A DNA stretch of 12,668 nucleotides from an uncultured Clostridium sp. (GTDB lineage: Bacteria; Bacillota; Clostridia; Lachnospirales; Lachnospiraceae), in NCBI GenBank assembly GCA_938036545.1, contig CALHQJ010000069.1, positions 1-12,668 on the forward strand, in the 5' to 3' direction. How positions within the stretch are numbered: position 1 is the stretch's first letter; each line of letters opens with the position of its first letter. Below the pieces are notes generated by a model, which ran no database searches, was not told the DNA's origin, and saw nothing but the letters and a program-made list of their open reading frames with translations. A program made the position numbers and the translations under genes. Of this stretch, positions 1 to 6,638 are shown piece after piece.

Positions 1-175
1 GCGACAGCTTATTTAGTATATCACGCTGTTTTCGATTTGTCAACAACTTTTTTCAAGTTTTTTAAACTTTTTTCAACTCGTTTCGAGCTGGCCTGCCGCT
101 GTTTTAGCGGCGTGAGTCATATATTACCACCCTTATCGACAAATGTCAACTCTTTTTTTCATTTTTTTCAAAAAT
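1..175. repeat. T-rich intergenic region with two degenerate tandem units
   Basis: No gene is visible here. Two stretches resemble each other: about 13-65 and about 113-170. Each has a TATATCAC-like or TATTACCAC word, then TCGA, then TGTCAAC, then CTTTTTTCA and further T/A runs. Between them lies a GC-rich hairpin at 95-111 (GCCGCT, loop GTTTT, AGCGGC), preceded by a small dyad CTCG-TTT-CGAG at 77-87. The arrangement looks like a degenerate non-coding repeat rather than a simple terminator, because neither strand has a clean hairpin followed directly by a T-run. An open frame can be read across it, but its product is low-complexity Phe/Ser and unlike any protein. Confidence 0.4.
95..111. other. 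GC-rich hairpin
   Basis: Six perfect base pairs (GCCGCT/AGCGGC) close a five-base GTTTT loop between the two T-rich units. It has no adjacent T-tract on either strand, so it is listed as a structure and not as a terminator. Confidence 0.5.
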
Positions 176-177
176 AT

Positions 178-225
178 TGTAACAGTTCAGCCTTGCGAAG
201 ATTCAGACAGAAAAAAGCGTTGAAA
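178..225 (+). repeat. Dispersed 48-bp repeat, copy A
   Basis: This starts TGTAACAGTTCAGCC and continues through GAAGATTCAGACAG to GCGTTGAAA. It matches the inverted copy at 11332-11379 at 46 of 48 positions (G/A at position 8 and T/A at position 16 of the unit). Two unlinked sites at this identity mark an interspersed element. Its right end abuts the LacI helix-turn-helix remnant and supplies that frame's stop. No transposase or target-site duplication is visible. A MITE- or REP-like element is the likeliest class. Confidence 0.8.
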
Positions 226-301
226 AATACCTGGACACAGTGCTTTTCGCCACTCCGGCTCTCTCTGCAATATCATCCATCGTCATTTTTTTATTTGTCA
301 T
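203..301 (-). pseudogene. LacI-family regulator, N-terminal HTH remnant
   Basis: The frame encodes 32 residues beginning MTNKKMTMDDIAERAG and continuing VAKSTVSRYF. This is the DNA-recognition helix-turn-helix at the N terminus of LacI/GalR regulators. Such proteins are normally about 330 residues and the family usually continues after RYF with an Asn-Gly-Gly hinge approach. Here the frame enters the dispersed repeat directly after RYF, adds STLFSV and stops. The whole periplasmic-binding-like sugar domain is absent and is not found elsewhere in the window. The ATG at 301 has an AGAGG-like ribosome site and a plausible promoter, so a short peptide might still be made, but dimerisation and ligand binding are lost. 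LacI family assignment is confident; the former regulon is unknown. Confidence 0.75.
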
Positions 302-341
302 AATGCATCTGCCTCTTACTTTTTCTCTGTTCTGTGTCCTT

Positions 342-370
342 ATTGTATCTTATTTTATAACTTTTTTCCA
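342..370 (-). promoter_or_regulatory. Possible promoter of the LacI remnant
   Basis: Reading the minus strand, TGGAAA (365-370) and TACAAT (342-347) are 17 bp apart, upstream of the remnant's ATG at 301. The -35 matches consensus at four of six positions. It lies in the gap after the histidine kinase stop. Confidence 0.35.
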
Positions 371-403
371 GAGGAATTGCAGCAGTCATGCCTGTGCAGC
401 CTT

Positions 404-1960
404 TTATTCGCTGCAGTCCAGGGTAATATAAAACTCTACGCCATCAGAAGTATTGTAAGCCCCGTATTCTTTATGATGGGCTTCCATAATTGCTTTTACA
501 ATAGAAAGTCCGATTCCGCTTCCGCCGTATTCTCTGGTTCTGGCCTTGTCTACTTTATAAAATTTGCTCCAGATTTTCGGCAAGTCTTCTTCTGGTATAT
601 TCTGGCCGGTATTGGCAACCGTTATCCGAACCTCTTTTTCTTCTTTTACTGCGCTTATGGTAATAATTCGAGAGCCGTCCAGATGATTCAACGCATTGCT
701 TATATAGTTGGTAATGACCTCTTCGATTTTAAATTCATCTGCCCAAACGTACAGAGGTCCCTGTGGTTCAAACCTGATAACCGCCTCCTTCTGCTCAATT
801 AAAATCTGTGCGGAAGCCAGCACTCCCTGTATCAGTTCGATAATATCGAACCGCTCCATGGACGGTCCGTCACTGCCAAATTCCAGGGCGTTTAAGGTCA
901 GAAGCTGCTGAACCATTTTATTCATTTTATTGGCTTCATCCATAATGACCTCGCAGTAATAGTCCCTACTTTCCTTTTCCTCTGCCATTCCTTCTGTCAG
1001 GCCTTCGGCATATCCCTGAATTAATGCAATAGGGGTTTTCAGTTCATGGGACACATTGGCAATAAACTCTTTTCTCATTTCATCTATTTGTTCTTTTTTT
1101 TGAATGTCCCTCTGCAGTTCATTATTGGCAGATTTCAGTTCCCCTATGGTTTCCTTTAGCTTCTCAGATAAAAGGTTCATATTGCTGCCTAAAATGCCTA
1201 CCTCGTCCTTTGCGTCTCCTGTGTATCTGGCTTCAAAATCCAACTCCGACATTTTCTCTGAAATCTTCGACAGAGAACGGATAGGAGATGTAATTCTCCT
1301 TGTTATCACCAGCATAATCACGCTGCCGATTACCAGAACTACCATGCCTACATACAGCAAAAAACGGCTGGACAGACGGACGCTGTCCTGGATCCCTGCC
1401 ACAGGCATGGACATCAGAAACGCCGTAGCATTGTCTGAAAAAAAGCCCCAACATTCCAGGTAGTAATTTTTGCTGATTCGATCATACCGCTTTTCAATGC
1501 TGTAATTGTCTGTTTTGCGAATCGTTTTTTCATAGCCTTTTCCCGCCTGTCCCAGCAGATACCGCTGCATCTGCTGTTCCATAAATTCCGCCCGCGGCGT
1601 AAACATAACGGCAATATTTTCAATCCCATTTACCATTACAATTGAGGTATTAGATTCTTCACTCAATCTTCGGAGAGTTTTCGCCAATTCCCCCTCTTCT
1701 GCCGTCTCTGCGCTATAAGGACGCACCCGATAGGCGTAATTATCATCTGTAACAAAGCCCTCTGTCATAGACTCCCCGTTTTCATGCTGCTGCTGCAAAA
1801 TGGAATCAATGGTTGCATAGCCCTGTTCCAGAACTTTTACCTTTTCCGATATATAAAAACTTTCCAAAAAACGGCTGTTGACAAACCAGGTAATCAGGAT
1901 CATCAGCGCCATCATCCCTGCAAAATGAAGGGTAATTCGGGTTCGAATTGAATGTTTCAT
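404..1960 (-). CDS. HAMP-domain sensor histidine kinase
   Basis: This 518-residue membrane sensor kinase should autophosphorylate and pass phosphate to the response regulator encoded just upstream. It has a first membrane helix at about 12-32, an extracytoplasmic sensor region at about 33-197, a second helix at about 199-221 and a HAMP linker at about 220-272. The HisKA segment carries VSHELKTP, with phospho-acceptor His305. The ATPase domain shows an N box around Asn418-Asn422, a G1-like ANTGQ (449-453, Asn where Asp is more usual) and GGSGIGL (479-485). Its ATG overlaps the regulator's stop as ATGA, implying translational coupling. Length and domain order are complete. The sensor region has no motif I can link to a ligand, so the stimulus is unknown. 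Confidence 0.93.
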   Translation of the reverse strand: MKHSIRTRITLHFAGMMALMILITWFVNSRFLESFYISEKVKVLEQGYATIDSILQQQHENGESMTEGFVTDDNYAYRVRPYSAETAEEGELAKTLRRLSEESNTSIVMVNGIENIAVMFTPRAEFMEQQMQRYLLGQAGKGYEKTIRKTDNYSIEKRYDRISKNYYLECWGFFSDNATAFLMSMPVAGIQDSVRLSSRFLLYVGMVVLVIGSVIMLVITRRITSPIRSLSKISEKMSELDFEARYTGDAKDEVGILGSNMNLLSEKLKETIGELKSANNELQRDIQKKEQIDEMRKEFIANVSHELKTPIALIQGYAEGLTEGMAEEKESRDYYCEVIMDEANKMNKMVQQLLTLNALEFGSDGPSMERFDIIELIQGVLASAQILIEQKEAVIRFEPQGPLYVWADEFKIEEVITNYISNALNHLDGSRIITISAVKEEKEVRITVANTGQNIPEEDLPKIWSKFYKVDKARTREYGGSGIGLSIVKAIMEAHHKEYGAYNTSDGVEFYITLDCSE

Positions 1961-2634
1961 TGGCCTACCTCAAATTTATAGCCCATTCCCCATACGGTCT
2001 TAATGTAATCTCCCTTTTCCCCCAGTTTGCTTCTCAGCTTTTTCACATGGGTATCTATGGTTCTGGCATCTCCAAAATAATCGTAATTCCATACATTATT
2101 CAGTATTTTCTCCCGAGAAAGGGCCATTCCCTGGTTATCTACAAAATATGTCAAAAGTTCAAATTCTTTATAGCTTAATTCAACAGGCTGGCCATCTATG
2201 GTCACCAGCCTGGCGGCCTTATCTATCAGAATTCCGCCAACATTTACGATGTCTGCCGCAGTGTTTCCGGTTCTGCGCAGAATTGCTTCTACCCGCGCAG
2301 TCAGGATCTTGGGACTAAATGGCTTGGAAATATATTCATCCACTCCCAGTTCAAAGCCCTGAAGTTCATCCCGTTCCTCGCTGCGGGCCGTCAGCATAAT
2401 AATCGGCACTTTGGAATACTGGCGGATGGTCTTTACTACCTCCCACCCGTCCATTTTCGGCATCATAACATCTAACAGAATTAATGCAATATCTTTTTGT
2501 GCAAAAAAGGCCTCTAACGCTTCTTCACCGTCTCCGGCTTCAATCACGCGAAACCCTTTTATGCTTAAAAAGTCTTTTACTAATTTGCGCATACGCGCTT
2601 CGTCATCTACTACTAATATCTTTAACGCTTCCAT
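1957..2634 (-). CDS. OmpR/PhoB-family response regulator
   Basis: This is a 225-residue two-component response regulator. The receiver domain (about 4-118) has the acidic pair Asp10-Asp11, phospho-acceptor Asp55 in LILLDVMMPKMDG, Thr82 and Lys104 (SKPF). The C-terminal winged helix (about 128-223) contains LSYKEFELL and the recognition-helix region RTIDTHVKKLRSKLG, ending with the usual YIKTVWGMGYKF. It is the first gene of an operon with the kinase, overlapping it by four bases. The start is supported by an AAAGGATGG ribosome site upstream of the ATG. A promoter and an 11-bp-spaced direct repeat upstream suggest it regulates itself. Its target genes cannot be named from sequence. Confidence 0.95.
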   Translation of the reverse strand: MEALKILVVDDEARMRKLVKDFLSIKGFRVIEAGDGEEALEAFFAQKDIALILLDVMMPKMDGWEVVKTIRQYSKVPIIMLTARSEERDELQGFELGVDEYISKPFSPKILTARVEAILRRTGNTAADIVNVGGILIDKAARLVTIDGQPVELSYKEFELLTYFVDNQGMALSREKILNNVWNYDYFGDARTIDTHVKKLRSKLGEKGDYIKTVWGMGYKFEVGQ

Positions 2635-2675
2635 AAGCCCATCCTTTCTGCCAAATAAACGGTTTCATTACGTTC

Positions 2676-2704
2676 ATTGTAGCAGATTGGATGGGGATTT
2701 TCTA
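2676..2704 (-). promoter_or_regulatory. Promoter of the two-component operon, extended -10
   Basis: On the minus strand TGCTACAAT gives an extended -10 (TACAAT at 2676-2681), 17 bp downstream of a poor -35, TAGAAA (2699-2704). The combination of a weak -35 and a good extended -10 is typical of promoters that rely on an activator. Confidence 0.55.
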
Positions 2705-2708
2705 CAGG

Positions 2709-2725
2709 TTCACAGACATTTCACA
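2709..2725 (-). promoter_or_regulatory. Candidate response-regulator binding site (direct repeat)
   Basis: TGTGAA occurs twice on the minus strand (2709-2714 and 2720-2725) with an 11-bp period, a few bases upstream of the weak -35. OmpR/PhoB-type regulators bind tandem direct half-sites with about this spacing as head-to-tail dimers. Autoregulation by the adjacent regulator is inferred. Confidence 0.4.
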
Positions 2726-2757
2726 ATTATAGAAACGGCTTTTTCCATATATAGAAC

Positions 2758-2803
2758 GAGGGTATCGCTCAATCATCTAATTTGATGATTTTACGACACC
2801 CTC
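2758..2803 (-). terminator. Stem-loop after kduI, possible terminator
   Basis: The outer arms GAGGGTGTCG/CGATACCCTC form 10 pairs with one G-U, followed by a 3x3 internal loop and seven inner pairs (AATCATC/GATGATT) around an AAATTA loop. AT-rich flanks (ATATAGAA / TTCTATAT) could extend it. It lies between the kduI stop and the two-component promoter. There is no clean U-tract after it, so intrinsic termination may be inefficient. Confidence 0.5.
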
Positions 2804-2825
2804 AAAGTAAATTTCTATATTTTCC

Positions 2826-3668
2826 TTATCTTAACTCAGTAGTTGGGATGGTATCCATGTCGTCAAATGCCTGGTTCTCGCCGCCCATTGCCCAGATAAA
2901 GGTATAGTTGCTGGTACCTGCGCCGGAATGGATGCTCCAGGATGGGCTGATAACTGCCTGCTCATTCTGCATCACAATGTGTCTGGTTTCATTGCCTTCG
3001 CCCATCATATGGAATACAACGTTGTTCTCCGGAATCTCGAAGTACATATAAACTTCCATACGTCTCTCGTGGGTGTGTGCAGGCATGGTGTTCCATACGC
3101 TGCCTGGCTCTAATACGGTCATACCCATGGAAAGCTGGCAGGTTTCCAGTACATCTGGATGGATAAACTGGTTGATTACACGCTTGTTGGAAGTCTCCAT
3201 AGCGCCTAATGGCTTCTTTGCAGCCTGATCAATGGAGATAAAGGTAGTTTTGCAAGCCTTGTGAGCCGGTGCACTTACCATGTAAAACTTAGCTGGGTTG
3301 GAAGCGTCTTCGCTGGCAAATAAAACTTCCTTGGTTCCCTTGGTAATGTATAAGCAGTCCTTATAGCCTAATTTATACTCTACGCCGTCAGCCTTAATGG
3401 TACCTGCGCCGCCGATATTGAAGATACCAATCTCTCTTCTCTCTAAGAAATACTGGGTTCCGAAGTTTTTCCATACGTCAATGCCCTTGTCAATGGAAAC
3501 AACTTCAGTGGTAGGCATACAGCCTAAGGTTACCATACGATCTACGTGAGAGTATACTGCAACTACCTCATTAGCAACGTACAGGTTCTCAATTAAAAAT
3601 TCTTTTCTGGTTTCCTCGGTGGTGTAGCGCTTAAAGTCTCTCTGGTTTGCGGAATAGCGAATATCCAT
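2826..3668 (-). CDS. kduI: 5-dehydro-4-deoxy-D-glucuronate isomerase (KduI)
   Basis: KduI converts 5-keto-4-deoxyuronate, released from pectin or glycosaminoglycans by lyases, to 2,5-diketo-3-deoxygluconate, the substrate of KduD. The 280-residue product matches the family's usual length (E. coli has 278). The cupin metal ligands are all visible: His198 and His200 in PAHTHERRMEVY, Glu205, and His247 in SWSIHSGAG. The start MDIRYSANQR is chosen because AAGGAGG lies seven bases upstream; an in-frame ATG 34 codons earlier has no ribosome site and falls in the promoter region. It stands alone: no kduD, kdgK, kdgA, polysaccharide lyase or uronate transporter lies nearby, so its partners must be elsewhere. 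A MATE gene lies directly upstream on the same strand. Confidence 0.95.
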   Translation of the reverse strand: MDIRYSANQRDFKRYTTEETRKEFLIENLYVANEVVAVYSHVDRMVTLGCMPTTEVVSIDKGIDVWKNFGTQYFLERREIGIFNIGGAGTIKADGVEYKLGYKDCLYITKGTKEVLFASEDASNPAKFYMVSAPAHKACKTTFISIDQAAKKPLGAMETSNKRVINQFIHPDVLETCQLSMGMTVLEPGSVWNTMPAHTHERRMEVYMYFEIPENNVVFHMMGEGNETRHIVMQNEQAVISPSWSIHSGAGTSNYTFIWAMGGENQAFDDMDTIPTTELR

Positions 3669-3732
3669 GGTTTTTCCTCCTTGTAAATAGATAAGATACG
3701 TTTTCTGAGAGTTTGTATTCAAACTTCTCTCG

Positions 3733-3742
3733 TTGTATACAA
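3733..3742 (-). promoter_or_regulatory. Candidate operator TTGTATACAA for a FadR/UxuR-type regulator
   Basis: This perfect 10-bp palindrome overlaps the predicted kduI transcription start. It fits the TnGTnnnACnA pattern known for the FadR subfamily of GntR regulators, which includes the hexuronate regulators UxuR and ExuR. That fit makes biological sense for a uronate-pathway gene. No such regulator is encoded in the window. Confidence 0.4.
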
Positions 3743-3770
3743 TCTTATCACAATCAGCTAAAAAAAACAA
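3742..3770 (-). promoter_or_regulatory. Predicted kduI promoter
   Basis: On the minus strand TTGTTT (3765-3770) and TAAGAT (3742-3747) are separated by 17 bp, between the MATE stop and kduI. The untranslated leader then contains a short dyad GTTTG-AATA-CAAAC (3711-3724), which could form a small hairpin. Confidence 0.4.
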
Positions 3771-3789
3771 CCTTTATCCGTCTTTATTT

Positions 3790-5103
3790 TCAACGTTTTT
3801 CCGTACTTTTCTTTCTGAAAACCACAGCAAAAAATATGGCTGTCATAAGCGCACAAACAGTCTCCGATACCAGGGGTGAAATCCAGATTCCCATCTCTCC
3901 AAAGGCAGCGACAAAGACTGCTAATGCACCTGCCAGAAGTACCAGTCCGCGGCCTGCAGAAATCAAAAATGAAAATACTGGTTTTTCCACTGCAGTAAAG
4001 TATCCGGCCGATACTACATTGAATCCTAACAATAAAAATGATAAGGAATACAGCTGAAGAGCTTTTTCCGTGTAGGAAAACAGCGCCCCGTCTCCTTTTG
4101 CCAGAAAAATCCCCACAAATAGGGACGGAAACAGTTCCAGCATCAGACAATAGACCGCCGATACCGCCATTGTCATGGTCATGGCATATGCTAACAGCCT
4201 GCGGTATGATTTTTGTTCAGAAGCCCCATAATGGTAGCTGACAATGGGCTGCACTCCCTGGGCAATTCCTGACATGGTATTTAACACCAGTGTATTGATG
4301 TACGAAATTACGGTATAGCTTACAATTCCGCTTTCCCCAATTACTGCTAAAATTACCTGATTAAACATAAATACAGCCAGGCCGCCGGAAAGCTCGGTAA
4401 ATCCGTTTGCTAATCCAAGAGGAATGATTTTCCTATATATCTTTAAATCCAGCTTAAATTTTCGGAATTTCAATACTTTTCGGAACTTTGCAAAGTAGAT
4501 AAAAAAGATTACTGTAGAAGCTACCTGGGCCAGACCTGTTGCAAAAGCTGCGCCAAGCACGCCCCAGTGAAGCCGCATTACAAATACGTAATCCAATACT
4601 ACATTGGTAAGGCCGCAGGCTGTCACACCTACCGCCGATACTGCCGGAGTCCCGTCGGTTTTTACCAATGCTTCCATATTGTAGGATAAGATAAAAAATA
4701 CGGCAAAAATGGAAATGGTTCCTACATATTCTTTGACATGGGGTAAATTATCCGGAGACGCCCCCAGAAACAATGCAATCGGCTCTAAAAAAATCAGAGA
4801 TATTACCGTTACTGCCACAGATAACACCGTAAGTACCGCCAGGTTCATAGAAAATAGCTGGCTGGCTTTTTCTTCCTCCTTTTTCCCCAGCGATATGGAA
4901 ATCAGCGTAGATGTTCCGGTTGCCATCAAAAGCCCAATGGTAAATATCAGAATCACATAAGGCATGGACAGGTTCACCGACGCCAGGGCCGATTCTCCCA
5001 CTCCCCAGGCCACAAACATTCCGTCTACCATTGTATACAGGGCAAAAATCCACATAGACACAATGGAAGGCAGTACAAACTTAAAAAACTTCTTTAACAG
5101 CAC
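3790..5103 (-). CDS. MATE-family multidrug efflux transporter (MepA/DinF-like)
   Basis: This 437-residue polytopic membrane protein should export cationic or other small compounds in exchange for Na+ or H+. About twelve hydrophobic helices are visible, arranged as two similar halves. The N-terminal LPSIVSMWIFALYTMVDGMF is the typical first MATE helix, and the second half begins near IPLGLANGFTELSGGLAVF with a later GIAQGVQPIVSYHYGA stretch. The start is a GTG, supported by GGGAGG seven bases upstream; this makes the N terminus slightly shorter than many homologues but loses no helix. It could be read through into kduI, whose own promoter begins only about 20 bases after this stop. The substrate cannot be deduced, and MATE genes are often standalone. 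Confidence 0.9.
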   Translation of the reverse strand: MLLKKFFKFVLPSIVSMWIFALYTMVDGMFVAWGVGESALASVNLSMPYVILIFTIGLLMATGTSTLISISLGKKEEEKASQLFSMNLAVLTVLSVAVTVISLIFLEPIALFLGASPDNLPHVKEYVGTISIFAVFFILSYNMEALVKTDGTPAVSAVGVTACGLTNVVLDYVFVMRLHWGVLGAAFATGLAQVASTVIFFIYFAKFRKVLKFRKFKLDLKIYRKIIPLGLANGFTELSGGLAVFMFNQVILAVIGESGIVSYTVISYINTLVLNTMSGIAQGVQPIVSYHYGASEQKSYRRLLAYAMTMTMAVSAVYCLMLELFPSLFVGIFLAKGDGALFSYTEKALQLYSLSFLLLGFNVVSAGYFTAVEKPVFSFLISAGRGLVLLAGALAVFVAAFGEMGIWISPLVSETVCALMTAIFFAVVFRKKSTEKR

Positions 5104-5139
5104 TCTACAACCTCCCTGTTTTGTTTTCTGGATCTAGAA

Positions 5140-5165
5140 CGGCGTACAGGTTTCCCTGTACACCG
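5140..5165 (-). terminator. Stem-loop upstream of the MATE gene
   Basis: On the minus strand CGGTGTACAGG pairs with CCTGTACGCCG through 11 pairs including one wobble, closing a GAAA tetraloop. It lies just after the stop of the isomerase remnant and before the MATE ribosome site. The following TTCTAG is only weakly U-rich, so it may be a leftover terminator or leader structure. Confidence 0.5.
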
Positions 5166-5168
5166 ATA

Positions 5169-5378
5169 TTAAATAACCTCCAAAATTCCTTTTAAATATG
5201 CCAGACTTTTCACTGCTGCCGTTTTCGTGTCTGGAAAATTGGTGGTTTCCAGGGCCAGAGCTCTATTATAACCGATCTCCTGCAATGCTTTCAAGGTTTC
5301 CTTAAAATTATAGTGAGCGTGACCTGGATACCACCGATTGTTATCGGCCACATGAAGATGAAAAATATTTTTCCCGAC
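5169..5378 (-). pseudogene. C-terminal remnant of a sugar phosphate isomerase/epimerase
   Basis: About 70 codons remain. Read from the broken end they give GKNIFHLHVADNNRWYPGH, then an Asn-Phe and a Leu-rich helix, ending in an ALETTNFPDTKTAAVKS-like tail and TAA. HLHVADNNRWYPGH is the substrate and metal-site strand near the C terminus of xylose-isomerase-like TIM-barrel enzymes (AP endonuclease family 2), which are normally about 270-300 residues. Roughly three quarters of the protein, including the earlier metal ligands, is missing. Upstream the frame hits a stop (5382-5384) inside AraC-derived sequence. An ATG exists at 5351 but has no ribosome site and would skip the key histidines. It is best read as a deletion relic. 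Confidence 0.75.
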
Positions 5379-5440
5379 AGTTTAAAAAAGTCACAGGCCT
5401 TACGCCTGGCGAATATCGTCTCAATTCCCTATTGACTTAG
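5354..5440 (+). pseudogene. C-terminal remnant of an AraC-family regulator
   Basis: Plus-strand codons give EDEKYFSRQFKK, then VTGLTPGEYR and a short tail LNSLLT before TAG. This is the second helix-turn-helix of AraC/XylS regulators, whose consensus is close to DExYFSRxFKKxxGxTPxEYR. Everything upstream of this helix is gone: the first helix-turn-helix and the ligand domain are replaced by the reverse-oriented isomerase remnant. No start codon or ribosome site precedes it. It points toward the ABC importer about 60 bases downstream, so the intact gene may once have controlled that operon; this is inference. Confidence 0.75.
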
Positions 5441-5461
5441 TTCTTCCTAACCGTGTAAAAT
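5432..5461 (+). promoter_or_regulatory. Predicted promoter of the ABC importer operon
   Basis: TTGACT (5432-5437) and TAAAAT (5456-5461) are 18 bp apart. The -35 is formed by the last two codons of the AraC remnant. It is the best sigma-A-like promoter between the remnant and the lipoprotein start. Confidence 0.55.
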
Positions 5462-5467
5462 AGACAT

Positions 5468-5484
5468 TGACGTATTCTGCGTCA
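5468..5484 (+). promoter_or_regulatory. Inverted repeat at the ABC operon start, candidate operator
   Basis: TGACG and CGTCA are separated by seven bases and sit about where transcription should begin, just before the AAAGGAGG ribosome site. It could bind a repressor or form a small leader hairpin. The arms are only five bases, so chance is possible. Confidence 0.3.
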
Positions 5485-5501
5485 GGAAAAGGAGGATTAT
5501 T

Positions 5502-6638
5502 ATGAAAAAAGCATTATCACTCACCTGTATTTTTTCGCTTACGGCCGCTCTTTTAGCAGGCTGTACCGGCGTTGCCGATACTTCCGGCACCGCGGCTTCC
5601 CAGACCGCTGCTGCCCAAACTGAAAGCCAGACCGAAACAGACGCACCACAAGAAACAGAAGCGCCGGAAACCGATGCTTCTGAAGCAGAAACTACAGCAG
5701 AAGAAACTGCTGGCGAAGAAGCTTCCGAGGATGGAACCGCTGTCAACGTTATGGCCTTAAAAGGACCGACTGCTATGGGCATGGTCAAATTTATGGATGA
5801 TTCCGACGCCGGTTCCATTGACACCTATGATTACAACTTCACCATTGCCGCCGCTATTGACGAGGTTACTCCAAAACTGGTACAGGGACAGGCCGATATT
5901 GCCGCTGTTCCTGCAAACCTGGCTTCTGTGCTGTTTAACAACACTAAAGGCGGCGTAGAAGTTCTGGCTGTTAATACTCTGGGCGTTCTTTACATTGTAG
6001 AAAACGGCGATACCATTCATTCTGTTGAGGATTTAAAGGGCAAAACCATTTATGCCAGCGGCAAAGGCGCTACTCCTGAATATGGTCTCAACTACATCCT
6101 GTCTGAAAACGGTATCGATCCGGCAAAAGACGTTTCCATCCAGTGGAAAAGCGAACATACCGAATGTCTGGCAGCTTTGACTTCTTCTGAAAACGCAATC
6201 GCCATGCTGCCTCAGCCTTTTGTAACTACCGCCCAGTCCAAAGTGGAAACCATCCGCACAGCCTTAGATTTAAGCGAGGAATGGGACAAGCTTCAGGAAG
6301 GCTCTGAAGCTCCTTCTGCTATGATTACCGGCGTTGTAGTTGCCCGTACAGAATTTATTGAAGAGCATCCGGAAGCAGTTGCTGATTTCATGGCCCATTA
6401 CAAAGAATCTGTCGATTTTGTAAACAGCGACGTAGAAGCAGGCGCTGAACTGGTTGGAAAATACGAGATTGTACCTGCCCCTGTAGCCGTAAAGGCAATT
6501 CCGGAATGCAACATTACTTATATTGACGGAGAAGAGATGAAGGAGAAGCTCTCCGGTTATTTGGATTCTTTATATCAGCAGAATCCTGCCGCTGTAGGCG
6601 GAGCCCTTCCTACGGATGAATTTTACTTTATCCCATAA
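5502..6638 (+). CDS. ABC importer substrate-binding lipoprotein (NitT/TauT/SsuA-like)
   Basis: This 378-residue extracellular solute-binding lipoprotein should capture a small substrate for the permease encoded next to it. The signal peptide has a Lys-Lys start and a hydrophobic core, ending in lipobox LAGC with lipidated Cys21. Residues about 22-80 form a Thr/Glu/Ala-rich acidic spacer, likely a cell-surface tether. The binding domain begins near VNVMALKGPTAMGM (81-94) and resembles SsuA/TauA/THI5-like proteins, including DLKGKTIYASGKG and the VQGQADIAAVPAN-type hinge strand. AAAAGGAGG six bases before the ATG fixes the start. Its end overlaps the permease start by 23 bases. Substrates of this class include sulfonates, nitrate, pyrimidine precursors and riboflavin; nothing here decides between them, and no TPP or FMN riboswitch fits the short leader. 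Confidence 0.88.
   Translation: MKKALSLTCIFSLTAALLAGCTGVADTSGTAASQTAAAQTESQTETDAPQETEAPETDASEAETTAEETAGEEASEDGTAVNVMALKGPTAMGMVKFMDDSDAGSIDTYDYNFTIAAAIDEVTPKLVQGQADIAAVPANLASVLFNNTKGGVEVLAVNTLGVLYIVENGDTIHSVEDLKGKTIYASGKGATPEYGLNYILSENGIDPAKDVSIQWKSEHTECLAALTSSENAIAMLPQPFVTTAQSKVETIRTALDLSEEWDKLQEGSEAPSAMITGVVVARTEFIEEHPEAVADFMAHYKESVDFVNSDVEAGAELVGKYEIVPAPVAVKAIPECNITYIDGEEMKEKLSGYLDSLYQQNPAAVGGALPTDEFYFIP

Noticed and set aside
37..303. Plus-strand 88-codon open frame in the left region
   Set aside because: It is Phe/Ser-rich low-complexity sequence crossing a repeat and the antisense of the LacI remnant. It has no ribosome site or recognisable domain.
3669..3770. Extension of kduI by 34 codons to an upstream ATG at 3770
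   Set aside because: The ATG at 3668 has AAGGAGG seven bases upstream and gives the family's normal length and N terminus. The extension covers the predicted promoter and operator.
5441..5501. TPP or FMN riboswitch in the ABC importer leader
   Set aside because: Only about 35 bases separate the predicted start site from the ATG, and no conserved thi-box or RFN sequence is seen.
5757..6020. Minus-strand open frame opposite the lipoprotein gene
   Set aside because: It is an antisense shadow of a well-supported gene, with no ribosome site or domain.
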